Position numbers and translations under genes: made by a program. The notes beneath the pieces were generated by a model. The model did not search any database. It was given only the letters and a program-made list of their open reading frames with translations, and had not been told where the DNA came from. From assembly GCA_030916555.1 (NCBI GenBank), contig JAUPWK010000002.1, forward strand, positions 1 through 16,293: a DNA stretch of 16,293 nucleotides, written 5' to 3'. This DNA is from Patescibacteria group bacterium. Its GTDB lineage: Bacteria > Patescibacteriota > Patescibacteriia > UBA9934. Shown piece after piece: positions 1-6,361 of the stretch (the first letter of the stretch is position 1; each line of letters starts with the position of its first letter).

Positions 1-1314
1 GATACAACTGAGCTTAAGGAGTCGGTTGATTTAGTGATGGAGTGGTACAACAAATATAGAGAGATGTATCCGGACCGTACGATTTATCAACCGGTGTTTG
101 TGCTTGGCCAGCATCGTAAGGAGGATTTTGAAAATGTTGATGTTGTGGTTCAGAATCCGGGCGTGCCAAGCGAATCAGAATATATTCAAGTAGCAAAAGC
201 TAAGGGCGTGCACATTGAGTCCGATGTCAGTCTGTTTTTCCGGTATTATCATTTCCCGGTAAGTGCGATTACGGGCACAAAGGGCAAGACGACAACTACG
301 TTACTTCTTGGTGAGATGCTGAAGGGGCTTGATCCCAAGGCGATTGTAGCTGGCAACGTTCGCGTTTCTCCGCTTGAGTTTTTAGATGAACTTCTTGAAC
401 ATAATGCTTCGACCCCGATTGTCCTTGAGCTGTCTTCGTGGATGCTCGAAAGCTTGCCGGGTGCTTTTACAGAATTGAAGCACGGTCCCGATATTGCGGT
501 GCTAACAAACGTATTCCCGGATCACTTGAATCGTTACGCGAGTTTTGAGGATTATCAAAAATCAAAAGAGATTATTTTTGAGTACCAGCGTGAGGATCAA
601 TTCACCGTGCTCAATAAAGACCATGATTTGGTCCGTGCCATGGAGCCACGCGTCAAGAGCCAATTGTTTTGGATCTCGAAAAATTACGAGGAGCATAATG
701 GCTGTTACGTTAAGGAGGGGAATATCGTGTTCCGTCGTGACGGAGATGAGCATGTTATTTTGCCACTTAACCAAGTAGTCCTTGAGGGTGAACACAATTT
801 GCAGAATATTTTGGGAGCTACGTGTGCCGCCATGTTGCGAGGTGTTACGGTTGAAGCTATCGCTCAAGTGCTCAAGACCTTTAAGGGTGTTCCAGACAGG
901 CAGGAACTTATCCGTGAAGTTGATGAGATCAGCTTTATTAACGACACCGCAGCCACGTCTCCGGATGCGGTGGTGGCGGCCCTCAAGCGTTTTGGTGATA
1001 AGGAACGTCTGATTGTAATTGCAGGAGGAGTCGATAAAAAGTTGCCGTATGACGCTATGTCTGAGGCTCTTATTGCAAGTGCAAAGGCGGTTATTTTATT
1101 CCCAGGCACAGCCTCTGACCTGATCCGTGAAAAAATTGCAGGTAAGGTAACCATGCATACAGCCGAATCCATGAAGGAGGCGGTACAGAAAGCGAGGTCT
1201 GTTGCTGAGACGGGTGATACCGTCATTCTGTCTCCTGGAGCTGCGAGTTTTAACATGTTTAAAAATGAGTTTGATCGGGGCGAGCAGTTCCGTGAAGAGG
1301 TGCGCAATTTGTAA
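1..1314 (+). CDS. murD: UDP-N-acetylmuramoylalanine--D-glutamate ligase (MurD), 5' partial
   Basis: A cytoplasmic Mur ligase that adds D-glutamate to UDP-MurNAc-L-Ala in peptidoglycan precursor synthesis. The reading frame is open to the first base of the window, so the gene begins upstream; the GTG-ATG at 34-39 is internal, because the residues before it continue a plausible MurD N-terminal domain. Visible parts are the end of the UDP-binding domain (VVVQNPGVPSES), the ATP-binding loop ITGTKGKTTTT, the central-domain ELSSWMLE and NVFPDHLNRY motifs, and a C-terminal domain ending LSPGAASFNMFKNEFDRG. That last motif corresponds to SPACASFDQF in typical MurD, with Cys to Ala and Asp to Asn changes. 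The 437 residues in the window suggest only a short N-terminal piece is missing. The stop is two bases before the murE start, so the two genes are surely co-transcribed. Confidence 0.93.
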   Translation, partial: DTTELKESVDLVMEWYNKYREMYPDRTIYQPVFVLGQHRKEDFENVDVVVQNPGVPSESEYIQVAKAKGVHIESDVSLFFRYYHFPVSAITGTKGKTTTTLLLGEMLKGLDPKAIVAGNVRVSPLEFLDELLEHNASTPIVLELSSWMLESLPGAFTELKHGPDIAVLTNVFPDHLNRYASFEDYQKSKEIIFEYQREDQFTVLNKDHDLVRAMEPRVKSQLFWISKNYEEHNGCYVKEGNIVFRRDGDEHVILPLNQVVLEGEHNLQNILGATCAAMLRGVTVEAIAQVLKTFKGVPDRQELIREVDEISFINDTAATSPDAVVAALKRFGDKERLIVIAGGVDKKLPYDAMSEALIASAKAVILFPGTASDLIREKIAGKVTMHTAESMKEAVQKARSVAETGDTVILSPGAASFNMFKNEFDRGEQFREEVRNL

Positions 1315-1316
1315 GT

Positions 1317-2657
1317 ATGCTTCATGCGCTCAAGCAATATGTTCCAGAGCCATTCTTGGCGATCTACCATCTCGCTTTGGCGCGCGCGGCAGTATTGGCG
1401 TATCGTTCGCCGTCTGATGAGATGATCGTGATTGGTGTTACTGGGACAAACGGCAAATCATCAACCGTGAGTTTTATTGCTCAACTGCTTACGGAACTTG
1501 GGGAGAAGGTGGGGTATACCTCAACCGCTGGTTTTAATATCGCGGGGGAGGAGATTGTGAATAAGATGAAGATGACCATGCCGGGCCGGTTTGCGCTCCA
1601 AGCACTGTTGCGACGCATGGTGAAGGCGGGTTGCACATACGCAGTTGTAGAAACATCCTCACAGGGTATTTTACAGAATCGCCATCTCGGGATTAATTAC
1701 GATGCCGCCGTATTCACAAATTTAACCCCTGAACATATTGAGGCGCACGGGGGTTTTGAGAATTATAAAAAAGCCAAAGGTCGCTTGTTCGCTCATTTGT
1801 CCGCGCGTCGAAGGAAAACGATTGGTGGCCGACAGATCCCTAAAATGATCATTGTAAATGCTGATGACGAACATGCGGGTTATTACGCAAGTTTTACGGC
1901 TGACAAGCACGTTTACTATACGTGGCAGGAAAAAATGCCCACGCTTATTTCAGGACGTGGGGAAGTGGTGCGGGCACAGGAACTTGAAAGTGATGCACTG
2001 GGGGCGAACGTAATTGTGAATGAGATCCCGGCGCGATTCAATTTGCCCGCCAAGTTTCAGCGTCTGAACGCACTTGCCGCCATTGCTACCGTTGTATCAT
2101 TTGGTTTCTCGATCACTGACGTGCTGGCTGCGGCGGAGACGTTGCAGGGGGTTGCGGGGAGATATGAGAAGATTGAGATTGGTCAATCATTTTCTGTGAT
2201 TATCGATTATGCATACGAGCCGTATGCACTTAAGGCGCTGTTTGCAGCAGTGAGGCAATCTGGCGCTAAGCGCGTAATTGGCGTTCATGGTTCGGCCGGA
2301 GGAGGGCGTGACATTGCGCGGCGCCCGCTCATTGGAAAGCTCGCCGCAGAGGAAGAAGCAATTACGTTTGTGACCAATGAAGATCCGTATGATGAGGACC
2401 CGCTTTTGATTATGGAACAGGTAGCGACGGGTGCTCGGAAGGCAGGAAAAATTGAAGGTCAAGATCTTTTTGTGATTGGGGATCGCCAGGCGGCTATTGA
2501 TCAGGCAATCGCACTCGCGAAGCCCGGTGACACAGTGATTATTACTGGCAAGGGGTCGGAGCCAGTGATGGCAGTGGCGGGCGGAAAGAAAATTCCGTGG
2601 AGTGATAAAACGGCTGTGCTTAAGGCTTTGGAAAAAATAGGGTACAATTCGCCTTAG
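1317..2657 (+). CDS. murE: MurE-like UDP-N-acetylmuramyl-tripeptide synthetase lacking the N-terminal domain
   Basis: A Mur ligase of the MurE type, which adds the third residue of the peptidoglycan stem peptide. The ATP loop GVTGTNGKSSTV lies at residues 40-51, whereas ordinary MurE has about 100 residues of UDP-MurNAc-binding domain before it; here only a hydrophobic segment precedes it. The central domain has NLTPEHIEAHGGFENY followed by AKGRLF, with K154 as the candidate carbamylated lysine. The C-terminal domain has HGSAGGGRDIARRPLIG. The meso-diaminopimelate motif DNPR of Gram-negative MurE is replaced by EDPYDEDP (355-362), so the amino-acid substrate cannot be assigned. Family usual length is about 490 residues; this one has 446. 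It follows murD after two bases and is followed by an ftsB-like gene after three bases. Assignment to Mur ligases is firm, to MurE likely. Confidence 0.87.
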   Translation: MLHALKQYVPEPFLAIYHLALARAAVLAYRSPSDEMIVIGVTGTNGKSSTVSFIAQLLTELGEKVGYTSTAGFNIAGEEIVNKMKMTMPGRFALQALLRRMVKAGCTYAVVETSSQGILQNRHLGINYDAAVFTNLTPEHIEAHGGFENYKKAKGRLFAHLSARRRKTIGGRQIPKMIIVNADDEHAGYYASFTADKHVYYTWQEKMPTLISGRGEVVRAQELESDALGANVIVNEIPARFNLPAKFQRLNALAAIATVVSFGFSITDVLAAAETLQGVAGRYEKIEIGQSFSVIIDYAYEPYALKALFAAVRQSGAKRVIGVHGSAGGGRDIARRPLIGKLAAEEEAITFVTNEDPYDEDPLLIMEQVATGARKAGKIEGQDLFVIGDRQAAIDQAIALAKPGDTVIITGKGSEPVMAVAGGKKIPWSDKTAVLKALEKIGYNSP

Positions 2658-2660
2658 CGT

Positions 2661-3056
2661 ATGTCTTTGCCTAAGATTTCACTTGTCGTCACCGTCAACT
2701 TGATTATCTTGGCATTTTTATTTGTGGGTTTTGGTCGGGAGTACTGGCGGAATATTGAAATCCAAAGAGATATTGCTGCACTTCAGGCTGAGAGTGATCG
2801 TTTGGCAGGGCAGAAGCTGGAGTCACTGTCACTGATTAACGATCTTTCTAGTGAGTATTATTTGGAAGGTGAGGCGCGTACAAAACGTGGTATGGGTGAG
2901 CCAGGCGAACAGCTTGTAATTGTTGATTTGCCAGATCAGGTTAAGCCGGAAGGCGAGGTGCTTGGAATTGCTACGGACGAGAGCATTAGTAATCCAACGC
3001 GTTGGTGGTATTACTTTTTTAACCCCGCCCGTTTTGATGCCATGACCGAGCTATGA
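2661..3056 (+). CDS. FtsB/DivIC-family septum formation initiator
   Basis: A 131-residue bitopic membrane protein of the FtsB/DivIC type, part of the divisome subcomplex with FtsL and FtsQ/DivIB. A single hydrophobic segment spans residues 6-26 after a very short cytoplasmic end. It is followed by a heptad-like coiled coil at about 30-62 (REYWRNIEIQRDIAALQAES and onward). Then comes the family signature of an acidic-aromatic stretch, EYYLEGEARTKRGMGEPGEQ, at about 65-84. The C-terminal tail (about 40 residues) is longer than in the smallest FtsB proteins and has no recognised motif. It starts three bases after murE and its stop overlaps the next start (ATGA), so it is part of the same operon. 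FtsB and DivIC cannot be told apart from sequence alone. Confidence 0.85.
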   Translation: MSLPKISLVVTVNLIILAFLFVGFGREYWRNIEIQRDIAALQAESDRLAGQKLESLSLINDLSSEYYLEGEARTKRGMGEPGEQLVIVDLPDQVKPEGEVLGIATDESISNPTRWWYYFFNPARFDAMTEL

Positions 3057-3895
3057 CCGCACGTGTGCTACGCCGAGGATTATTGGCGAGCCTCCTGGTC
3101 TTTTTTTGTTACCTCACATTTTGTGAGTTTTTTCTGATCACACATGCCATGAATGGAATCTTTCGACCCTTGTCGCATTTGGTGCTTGTCCCGGCGGCCA
3201 CGGCTGCGGGTAAGGCGGTGAGTTATCACCAAGTGGTTGAGCTGGCGCACGGTATGAAGGGTTTTGCTGGCGCTCAAACAAACGCGCAGGCGTTTTCTGA
3301 AGCGCTAAGTGTTTCGGTGCATCGTTTGTATGTGCAGAGTCTTGCTTCCGCACATGATGTCAGGGTTACTGCTACGGAAGTGGATGCGTATGTGGTTGAC
3401 GAAACTATTTTGGCGCCAGGTCTTGAGGTTGCAGGTTGGAAGCAGTCTGATTATGAAAAATATTTAGTTGCACCATTACTTCTTGCGCAACGAACAGAAA
3501 TGGCGGTTAAAGCGGATGACGCATATCAGGCCGAGGCCTTGGAAAGCATGGAGTCGTATCGCAAAAAATTAGCGCAAGGCATGCCGTTTGCAGATGTGGC
3601 TCAGAATTTTTCTGAAGACGTTACCGCGATAGCGAGAGGGGACCTTGGGATTATGAATGTTGGTACTCTTCCGGACTGGCTTGTACCCGCACTTGAACTT
3701 GAGCCTGGTGAAATTTCTCAGGTTTTGAGTGCCCCTGATGCTTACTGGACCGTCACAATGCTTGAGTATTACCCGTCTGAAGTGCCTGATCAGGCGGCGG
3801 TCCATTTCCGTGGTCTAGCGGTGAAGAAATTGCCTTTTTCTCAGATTCTTGACGCTATGACTTTCGATTATCCTCCAATGGTGTTTGTTTGGTAA
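3053..3895 (+). CDS. Membrane-anchored parvulin-type peptidyl-prolyl isomerase (SurA/PrsA-like)
   Basis: Probably an extracytoplasmic folding helper. One hydrophobic segment (about residues 9-32) anchors it, and a helical SurA-N-like region follows at about 55-165. A parvulin core covers about 165-240: LAQGMPFADVAQNFSED, RGDLGIMNVGTLPDWLVPAL, LEPGEISQVLS and the final strand YWTVTMLEYY. The usual first strand of the domain (ARHILV) is not seen before the core; a similar strand, VHFRGLAVKK, comes after it at about 250-259. The GGDLG motif is reduced to GDLG. The start ATG overlaps the ftsB-like stop (ATGA), which implies translational coupling. It is the last gene of the wall/division block and converges with the GC-rich gene on the other strand. 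Family membership is fairly sure; catalytic activity is not. Confidence 0.8.
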   Translation: MTARVLRRGLLASLLVFFCYLTFCEFFLITHAMNGIFRPLSHLVLVPAATAAGKAVSYHQVVELAHGMKGFAGAQTNAQAFSEALSVSVHRLYVQSLASAHDVRVTATEVDAYVVDETILAPGLEVAGWKQSDYEKYLVAPLLLAQRTEMAVKADDAYQAEALESMESYRKKLAQGMPFADVAQNFSEDVTAIARGDLGIMNVGTLPDWLVPALELEPGEISQVLSAPDAYWTVTMLEYYPSEVPDQAAVHFRGLAVKKLPFSQILDAMTFDYPPMVFVW

Positions 3896-3935
3896 AAAGA
3901 AACGCCTCACGTGGCCCAGTGTGGGTACGTGAGGC
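3893..3935 (-). terminator. Rho-independent terminator of the GC-rich gene at 3942-4511
   Basis: Arms GCCTCACGT (3904-3912) and ACGTGAGGC (3927-3935) pair perfectly over 9 bp, with a further inner CCCA/TGGG stem in the loop. On the minus strand the hairpin is followed by GTTTCTTTTT, the U-tract, which overlaps the stop codon of the convergent foldase gene. The plus strand has no T-run after it, so it mainly serves the minus-strand gene. Confidence 0.85.
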
Positions 3936-3941
3936 AGATGG

Positions 3942-4511
3942 TCAGTGCCAGTCGCCGGCTTCGTTCAGGGCCTGGAGGGCCATGAGCATGGCCTCCCCGG
4001 GCGACTTGACGCGGCAGTCGAGCAGCATCTCCTTGCAGGCTTCGCCGACCGGATGCCAGAGCGTCCCGTCCCGAACCGCTCCGAGAATAGCGTGATGGCC
4101 GTATCGCGGCATCGTGGCCACGAGCAACTTCCGGTCGGCGCAGTCGATGACTCGAATGCGCCTCGGCAAAAACTGACGCTCGAGCGCCAACTGGATGAAC
4201 CCACGCTCCGTGGCCACCGCGAGCATGCGGATGAGGGCTCCTTCCCAGCGCGGGTGATAGACGGGCCTCGTCATGAGGGCCTTGCCGTCCTTGATGAGCT
4301 CGGCGGCGAAGTACTCGCCGCTCGGCTGATCGATGCCGTAGCGATCGAACAGCTTCTTGATCGCCGGTGCACGATCGAGAACGTGCAGCTCAACGTTATC
4401 GGCGAGGGCAACCATGGTGCGACCGCTCTCGTACTGCACGTGGGGGAGCGCGGGGATCACGGGGGTAATGGAAAGAGCGTGGTGCTCGATCCGGCAGGGA
4501 GCGAACGTCAT
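3942..4511 (-). CDS. Unrecognised GC-rich single gene, 189 aa
   Basis: I do not recognise this protein. It is soluble-looking, with no membrane segment or signal, mixed alpha/beta, and contains HPRWEGALIRMLAVATERGF and IRVIDCADRKLLVATMPRYG. The frame is open to an ATG at 4580, but a good minus-strand promoter (4571-4599) would start transcription near 4563, downstream of that codon. The ATG at 4511, preceded by AGGA ten bases upstream, is therefore the likely start. Base composition differs sharply from neighbours: 40 of 60 bases at 4021-4080 are G or C, against 29 of 60 at 3301-3360. It has its own promoter and terminator and no co-directional partner gene. The long plus-strand frame opposite it is a by-product of GC-rich codons. 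It is probably a real but lineage-specific gene. Confidence 0.7.
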   Translation of the reverse strand: MTFAPCRIEHHALSITPVIPALPHVQYESGRTMVALADNVELHVLDRAPAIKKLFDRYGIDQPSGEYFAAELIKDGKALMTRPVYHPRWEGALIRMLAVATERGFIQLALERQFLPRRIRVIDCADRKLLVATMPRYGHHAILGAVRDGTLWHPVGEACKEMLLDCRVKSPGEAMLMALQALNEAGDWH

Positions 4512-4570
4512 GTCGGTCGTGTCCTGGAGGTAGGGTGTCCGTTGCTTGGCGACCTTCGCAAAGCGGTCTG

Positions 4571-4599
4571 ATATTATCATAATTACAATAATTTGTCTA
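4571..4599 (-). promoter_or_regulatory. Sigma70-type promoter for the gene at 3942-4511
   Basis: On the minus strand TAGACA (complement of 4594-4599) and TAATAT (complement of 4571-4576) are separated by 17 bp, and TGA precedes the -10 as an extended -10 element. The predicted transcript start is near 4563. This excludes the upstream in-frame ATG at 4580 and sets the gene start at 4511. Confidence 0.65.
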
Positions 4600-4615
4600 G
4601 GATTGGCGATATAAC

Positions 4616-4643
4616 AAAAGCACCCCGCTAAGGGGGTGTTTTT
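4616..4643. terminator. Bidirectional hairpin terminator after tRNA-Thr
   Basis: CACCCC (4621-4626) pairs with GGGGTG (4633-4638) around a 6-base loop. The minus strand continues with CTTTTG, ending the tRNA-Thr transcript just after its CCA. The plus strand continues with TTTTT, so the hairpin can act both ways. The final T of the plus-strand run is also the complement of the last base of the tRNA CCA. Confidence 0.75.
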
Positions 4644-4718
4644 GGAGCCGCTTCCGGGATTTGAACCCGGGACCTCTACTTTACGAAAGTATTGCTCTAC
4701 CAGCTGAGCTAAAGCGGC
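4643..4718 (-). tRNA. tRNA-Thr (anticodon CGT), CCA encoded
   Basis: A full cloverleaf folds on the minus strand: acceptor GCCGCTT/AAGCGGC with 7 perfect pairs, D arm GCTC/GAGC, anticodon loop TTCGTAA giving anticodon CGT (reads ACG, Thr), and T arm CCGGG-TTCAAAT-CCCGG. The discriminator is T, followed directly by an encoded CCA (complement of 4643-4645). The outermost anticodon-stem pair is an A-G mismatch. No clear promoter lies directly upstream; transcription may come from the tRNA-Gly promoter through the structured region between them. Confidence 0.95.
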
Positions 4719-4723
4719 GTATC

Positions 4724-4839
4724 GGGGTCTTTAAATTGCCCATCTTCGTTGTCGTTCGTTCCGCTCGGCCTCACCGACCACTACAGGTCGCCTCGGCCGT
4801 GCTCACTCACTCCTAGAAGCTGAACAATTTAAAGACCCC
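4724..4839 (-). repeat. Structured repeat element, copy A (between the tRNAs)
   Basis: The ends are a perfect 15-bp inverted repeat, GGGGTCTTTAAATTG (4724-4738) and CAATTTAAAGACCCC (4825-4839). Read on the minus strand, the interior contains GGCCGAGGCG, a small hairpin GACC/GGTC, then CGGTGAGGCCGA, CGGA and CGACAACGAAG. The same order of motifs occurs in copy B at 4872-4992 on the opposite strand. The outer end is five bases from the 5' end of tRNA-Thr. No open frame of note. It could be a structured RNA, a REP/MITE-like element or a mobile hairpin; see findings. Confidence 0.75.
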
Positions 4840-4860
4840 TCCTTGCGTCTCGAATTGTTC
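4822..4860. repeat. Short inverted repeat overlapping the end of copy A
   Basis: GAACAATT (4822-4829) and AATTGTTC (4853-4860) are an 8-bp perfect inverted repeat. The left half overlaps the right arm of copy A, so this pairing competes with the terminal stem of that element and could form an alternative fold in the spacer between the two copies. It may be coincidental, as it is AT-rich and short. Confidence 0.35.
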
Positions 4861-4871
4861 TTGCATTGTGT

Positions 4872-4992
4872 GAAAATCCATTTAAACAGTTGGATACGAG
4901 GAGCCGTCCGAGTAAGGCCGAAGCGTATAAAGATATACGGTGAGGCCGACGGAGGCCGGCGACAAAGTAGCCGGCTGTTTAAATGGATTTTC
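4872..4992 (+). repeat. Structured repeat element, copy B (between the tRNAs)
   Basis: The ends are a perfect 18-bp inverted repeat, GAAAATCCATTTAAACAG (4872-4889) and CTGTTTAAATGGATTTTC (4975-4992). The interior carries GGCCGAAGCG, a hairpin CGTATA/TATACG, then CGGTGAGGCCGA, CGGA and CGACAAAGTAG, aligning with the minus-strand reading of copy A over the whole interior with very few gaps. Arm and hairpin sequences differ from copy A while pairing is kept. The right end is three bases from the CCA of tRNA-Gly. With copy A it fills the 277 bases between the two tRNA genes; no gene was seen there. Confidence 0.75.
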
Positions 4993-4995
4993 TAC

Positions 4996-5070
4996 TGGAG
5001 CAGGAGACGGGATTCGAACCCGCGACCCTTTGCTTGGGAAGCAAATATTCTACCACTGAACTACTCCTGC
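4996..5070 (-). tRNA. tRNA-Gly (anticodon CCC), CCA encoded
   Basis: The cloverleaf on the minus strand has acceptor GCAGGAG/CTCCTGC, D arm GTTC/GAAT, anticodon stem TTTGC/GCAAA with loop TTCCCAA giving anticodon CCC (reads GGG, Gly), and T arm GCGGG-TTCGAAT-CCCGT with one G-T wobble. The discriminator T is followed by an encoded CCA (complement of 4996-4998). A promoter lies directly upstream, predicting a leader of roughly 12 bases before the mature 5' end. Confidence 0.95.
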
Positions 5071-5088
5071 AGACACGTGACGGGCAAA

Positions 5089-5117
5089 TTTATATCATAG
5101 CAAGAGTGACTCGTCTA
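5089..5117 (-). promoter_or_regulatory. Promoter of tRNA-Gly
   Basis: On the minus strand TAGACG (complement of 5112-5117) and TATAAA (complement of 5089-5094) are 17 bp apart, and TGA directly precedes the -10. The predicted start is near 5082. No clear terminator separates tRNA-Gly from tRNA-Thr, so this promoter may drive both tRNAs and the elements between them. Confidence 0.65.
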
Positions 5118-5135
5118 GTACGGATTGTTGAGCAG

Positions 5136-5166
5136 AAAAAAGCCCGAACTCAGAGCGAGTTCGGGC
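5136..5166 (-). terminator. Rho-independent terminator of the GC-rich gene at 5188-6336
   Basis: GCCCGAACTC (5142-5151) and GAGTTCGGGC (5157-5166) form a perfect 10-bp stem with a 5-base loop, followed on the minus strand by TTTTTT (complement of 5136-5141). It lies 21 bases after the stop codon of the gene. This is a textbook intrinsic terminator. Confidence 0.92.
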
Positions 5167-5187
5167 GTGGGGCGTGGCAGACCTGTC

Positions 5188-6336
5188 TTAGGTCTTGCTC
5201 GCGATGTCGTGGAGGAGTTCTTTCACCTCTTCCCAGTTGGGGTAATCGCTCCTCACGATTCGGAGCGCGTCGTTCGCATTGCCGACCGTGGTCCAGAGCG
5301 GATTGCGGACGAGCAGATCTCCCTGAGTCGGATCGATCCGGCTGAGCTCGATGAGGAGCGTTTGTACTTTGCTCACGAGTTCATCCTTGCGCGCCTGGCC
5401 ACGTCGTGTAGCCAGCGTGAGCAGAAAGAGTGCTGCGTTGGCCTGTCGGTTTGCCTGCGCGCAGGTGCGGCCTGCGAGGGCGCGTTCCAGGTGGAGATGT
5501 GCACCCTGGAACGCGCCTTGTTCGGCCGCCTGCTCCAGGTAGCGGTTGAGGTCGGTCCGCGTGCGGCAGGCCAGGCCATGGAGCGGGCGGTCCCGCACAT
5601 GCTCCAGCCGTTGCTCGAGCTCGAGGACGGCGGTGAAGAGCTGCGGACGGTCGCGCCAGCCATGCGGTTGCCTGGCCAGAGCGTGATGCTGCTCGAGGAG
5701 CTGTGGGAGCAGCTCGTGGCAGTTGGCCAGTGCCTCTTGCTGTGTCACGATCTCTCGCAACACGGCGAGTGCTCGGATGTTCACCCGGTTCGCGATCTTG
5801 CGTACCGCCTGGACGCGCCGCTTCCCAAGGCCCATGGCCTCGGTCAGGAGCGTGACGCTACCGGGGTCTTCACCAAGGGCGGCGCGGAGCGTCAGCTCCT
5901 GCATCTCGATCTTGATGTCGTCCACGGGGCGCCCCATGCGGGTACCGAGCTCCGTGCACACGTCCTCGAAACGCTTGCGCTCTGCCGGGCTCATCTGATC
6001 TTGGGACGCCCAGGCGCGCAGATGTTCGTGGGCGGCCAGCCAGGACATGAGCTTGGCATGTTCGCTGGCCTCGAGATCGGGAACGTTCGCTCCCTCCCAG
6101 TCCCTACTGGAACGCAGTGCCCTGAGGAGGGCGTGGAGATCGCGGAATCGGGAGTAGGATGCTTGCCTGGCGTGCCAGGCAAGGAGCGGGCGGCTGTAGC
6201 AGCCACTCTTCACCATGAACGGTCGCGGACCGTGCACACGCACAATCACCTGACCAAGAATGGATTCGCAGTGCGCATCTGGAATATTCAGCTCGCCGTA
6301 GCGAGTGGGAAAAATCGTCTTGGGATCGTCGGCCAT
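5188..6336 (-). CDS. Unrecognised GC-rich single gene, 382 aa, mostly helical
   Basis: I do not recognise this protein. It is soluble-looking, rich in Leu, Ala, Arg and Glu, and mostly helical. The N-terminal part (about residues 1-60) looks like a small beta-rich unit, including VIVRVHGPRPFMVKSGCYSR; the rest is long helices such as LTEAMGLGKRRVQAVRKIAN. The frame runs to 6480, but the ATG at 6336 has a near-ideal ribosome site (AGGAGG, four bases before it) and a promoter at 6362-6390, so it is the start. The extension would also cross the ftsE promoter. G+C is very high (43 of 60 bases at 5521-5580 against 29 of 60 at 6481-6540 in ftsE). It has its own promoter and terminator. The long plus-strand frame opposite it (5125-6339) lacks comparable signals. 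Confidence 0.75.
   Translation of the reverse strand: MADDPKTIFPTRYGELNIPDAHCESILGQVIVRVHGPRPFMVKSGCYSRPLLAWHARQASYSRFRDLHALLRALRSSRDWEGANVPDLEASEHAKLMSWLAAHEHLRAWASQDQMSPAERKRFEDVCTELGTRMGRPVDDIKIEMQELTLRAALGEDPGSVTLLTEAMGLGKRRVQAVRKIANRVNIRALAVLREIVTQQEALANCHELLPQLLEQHHALARQPHGWRDRPQLFTAVLELEQRLEHVRDRPLHGLACRTRTDLNRYLEQAAEQGAFQGAHLHLERALAGRTCAQANRQANAALFLLTLATRRGQARKDELVSKVQTLLIELSRIDPTQGDLLVRNPLWTTVGNANDALRIVRSDYPNWEEVKELLHDIASKT
5479..5517. repeat. 13-bp perfect inverted repeat inside the GC-rich gene
   Basis: GGCGCGTTCCAGG (5479-5491) and CCTGGAACGCGCC (5505-5517) are perfect complements around a 13-base loop, inside the coding region. There is no U-tract, so it is not an intrinsic terminator. 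Another hairpin, CTTGCCTGG/CCAGGCAAG with a 4-base loop, lies at 6162-6183 in the same gene. Confidence 0.6.
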
Positions 6337-6361
6337 TGAACCTCCTATGGATCGACGGTGT

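Noticed and set aside
34..39. GTG-ATG as the start of murD
   Set aside because: The frame is open to base 1 and the first visible residues already belong to the MurD N-terminal domain, so the gene starts before the window.
864..1370. Minus-strand open frame across the murD/murE junction
   Set aside because: It lies opposite two firmly identified genes and has no family resemblance or signals of its own.
3945..4571. Plus-strand open frame (208 codons) opposite the gene at 3942-4511
   Set aside because: It is the mirror of the minus-strand gene. Promoter, start context and terminator all support the minus strand.
4724..4992. CRISPR array or simple tandem repeats between the tRNAs
   Set aside because: There are only two copies, in opposite orientation, with no short regular repeats and spacers; the inverted-repeat structure fits a foldable element instead.
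5125..6339. Long plus-strand open frame (404 codons) opposite the GC-rich gene
   Set aside because: The minus-strand frame has an AGGAGG ribosome site, a matching promoter and a terminator in the right places; the plus frame has none and would start before the terminator hairpin. GC-rich codons create long frames on the other strand.
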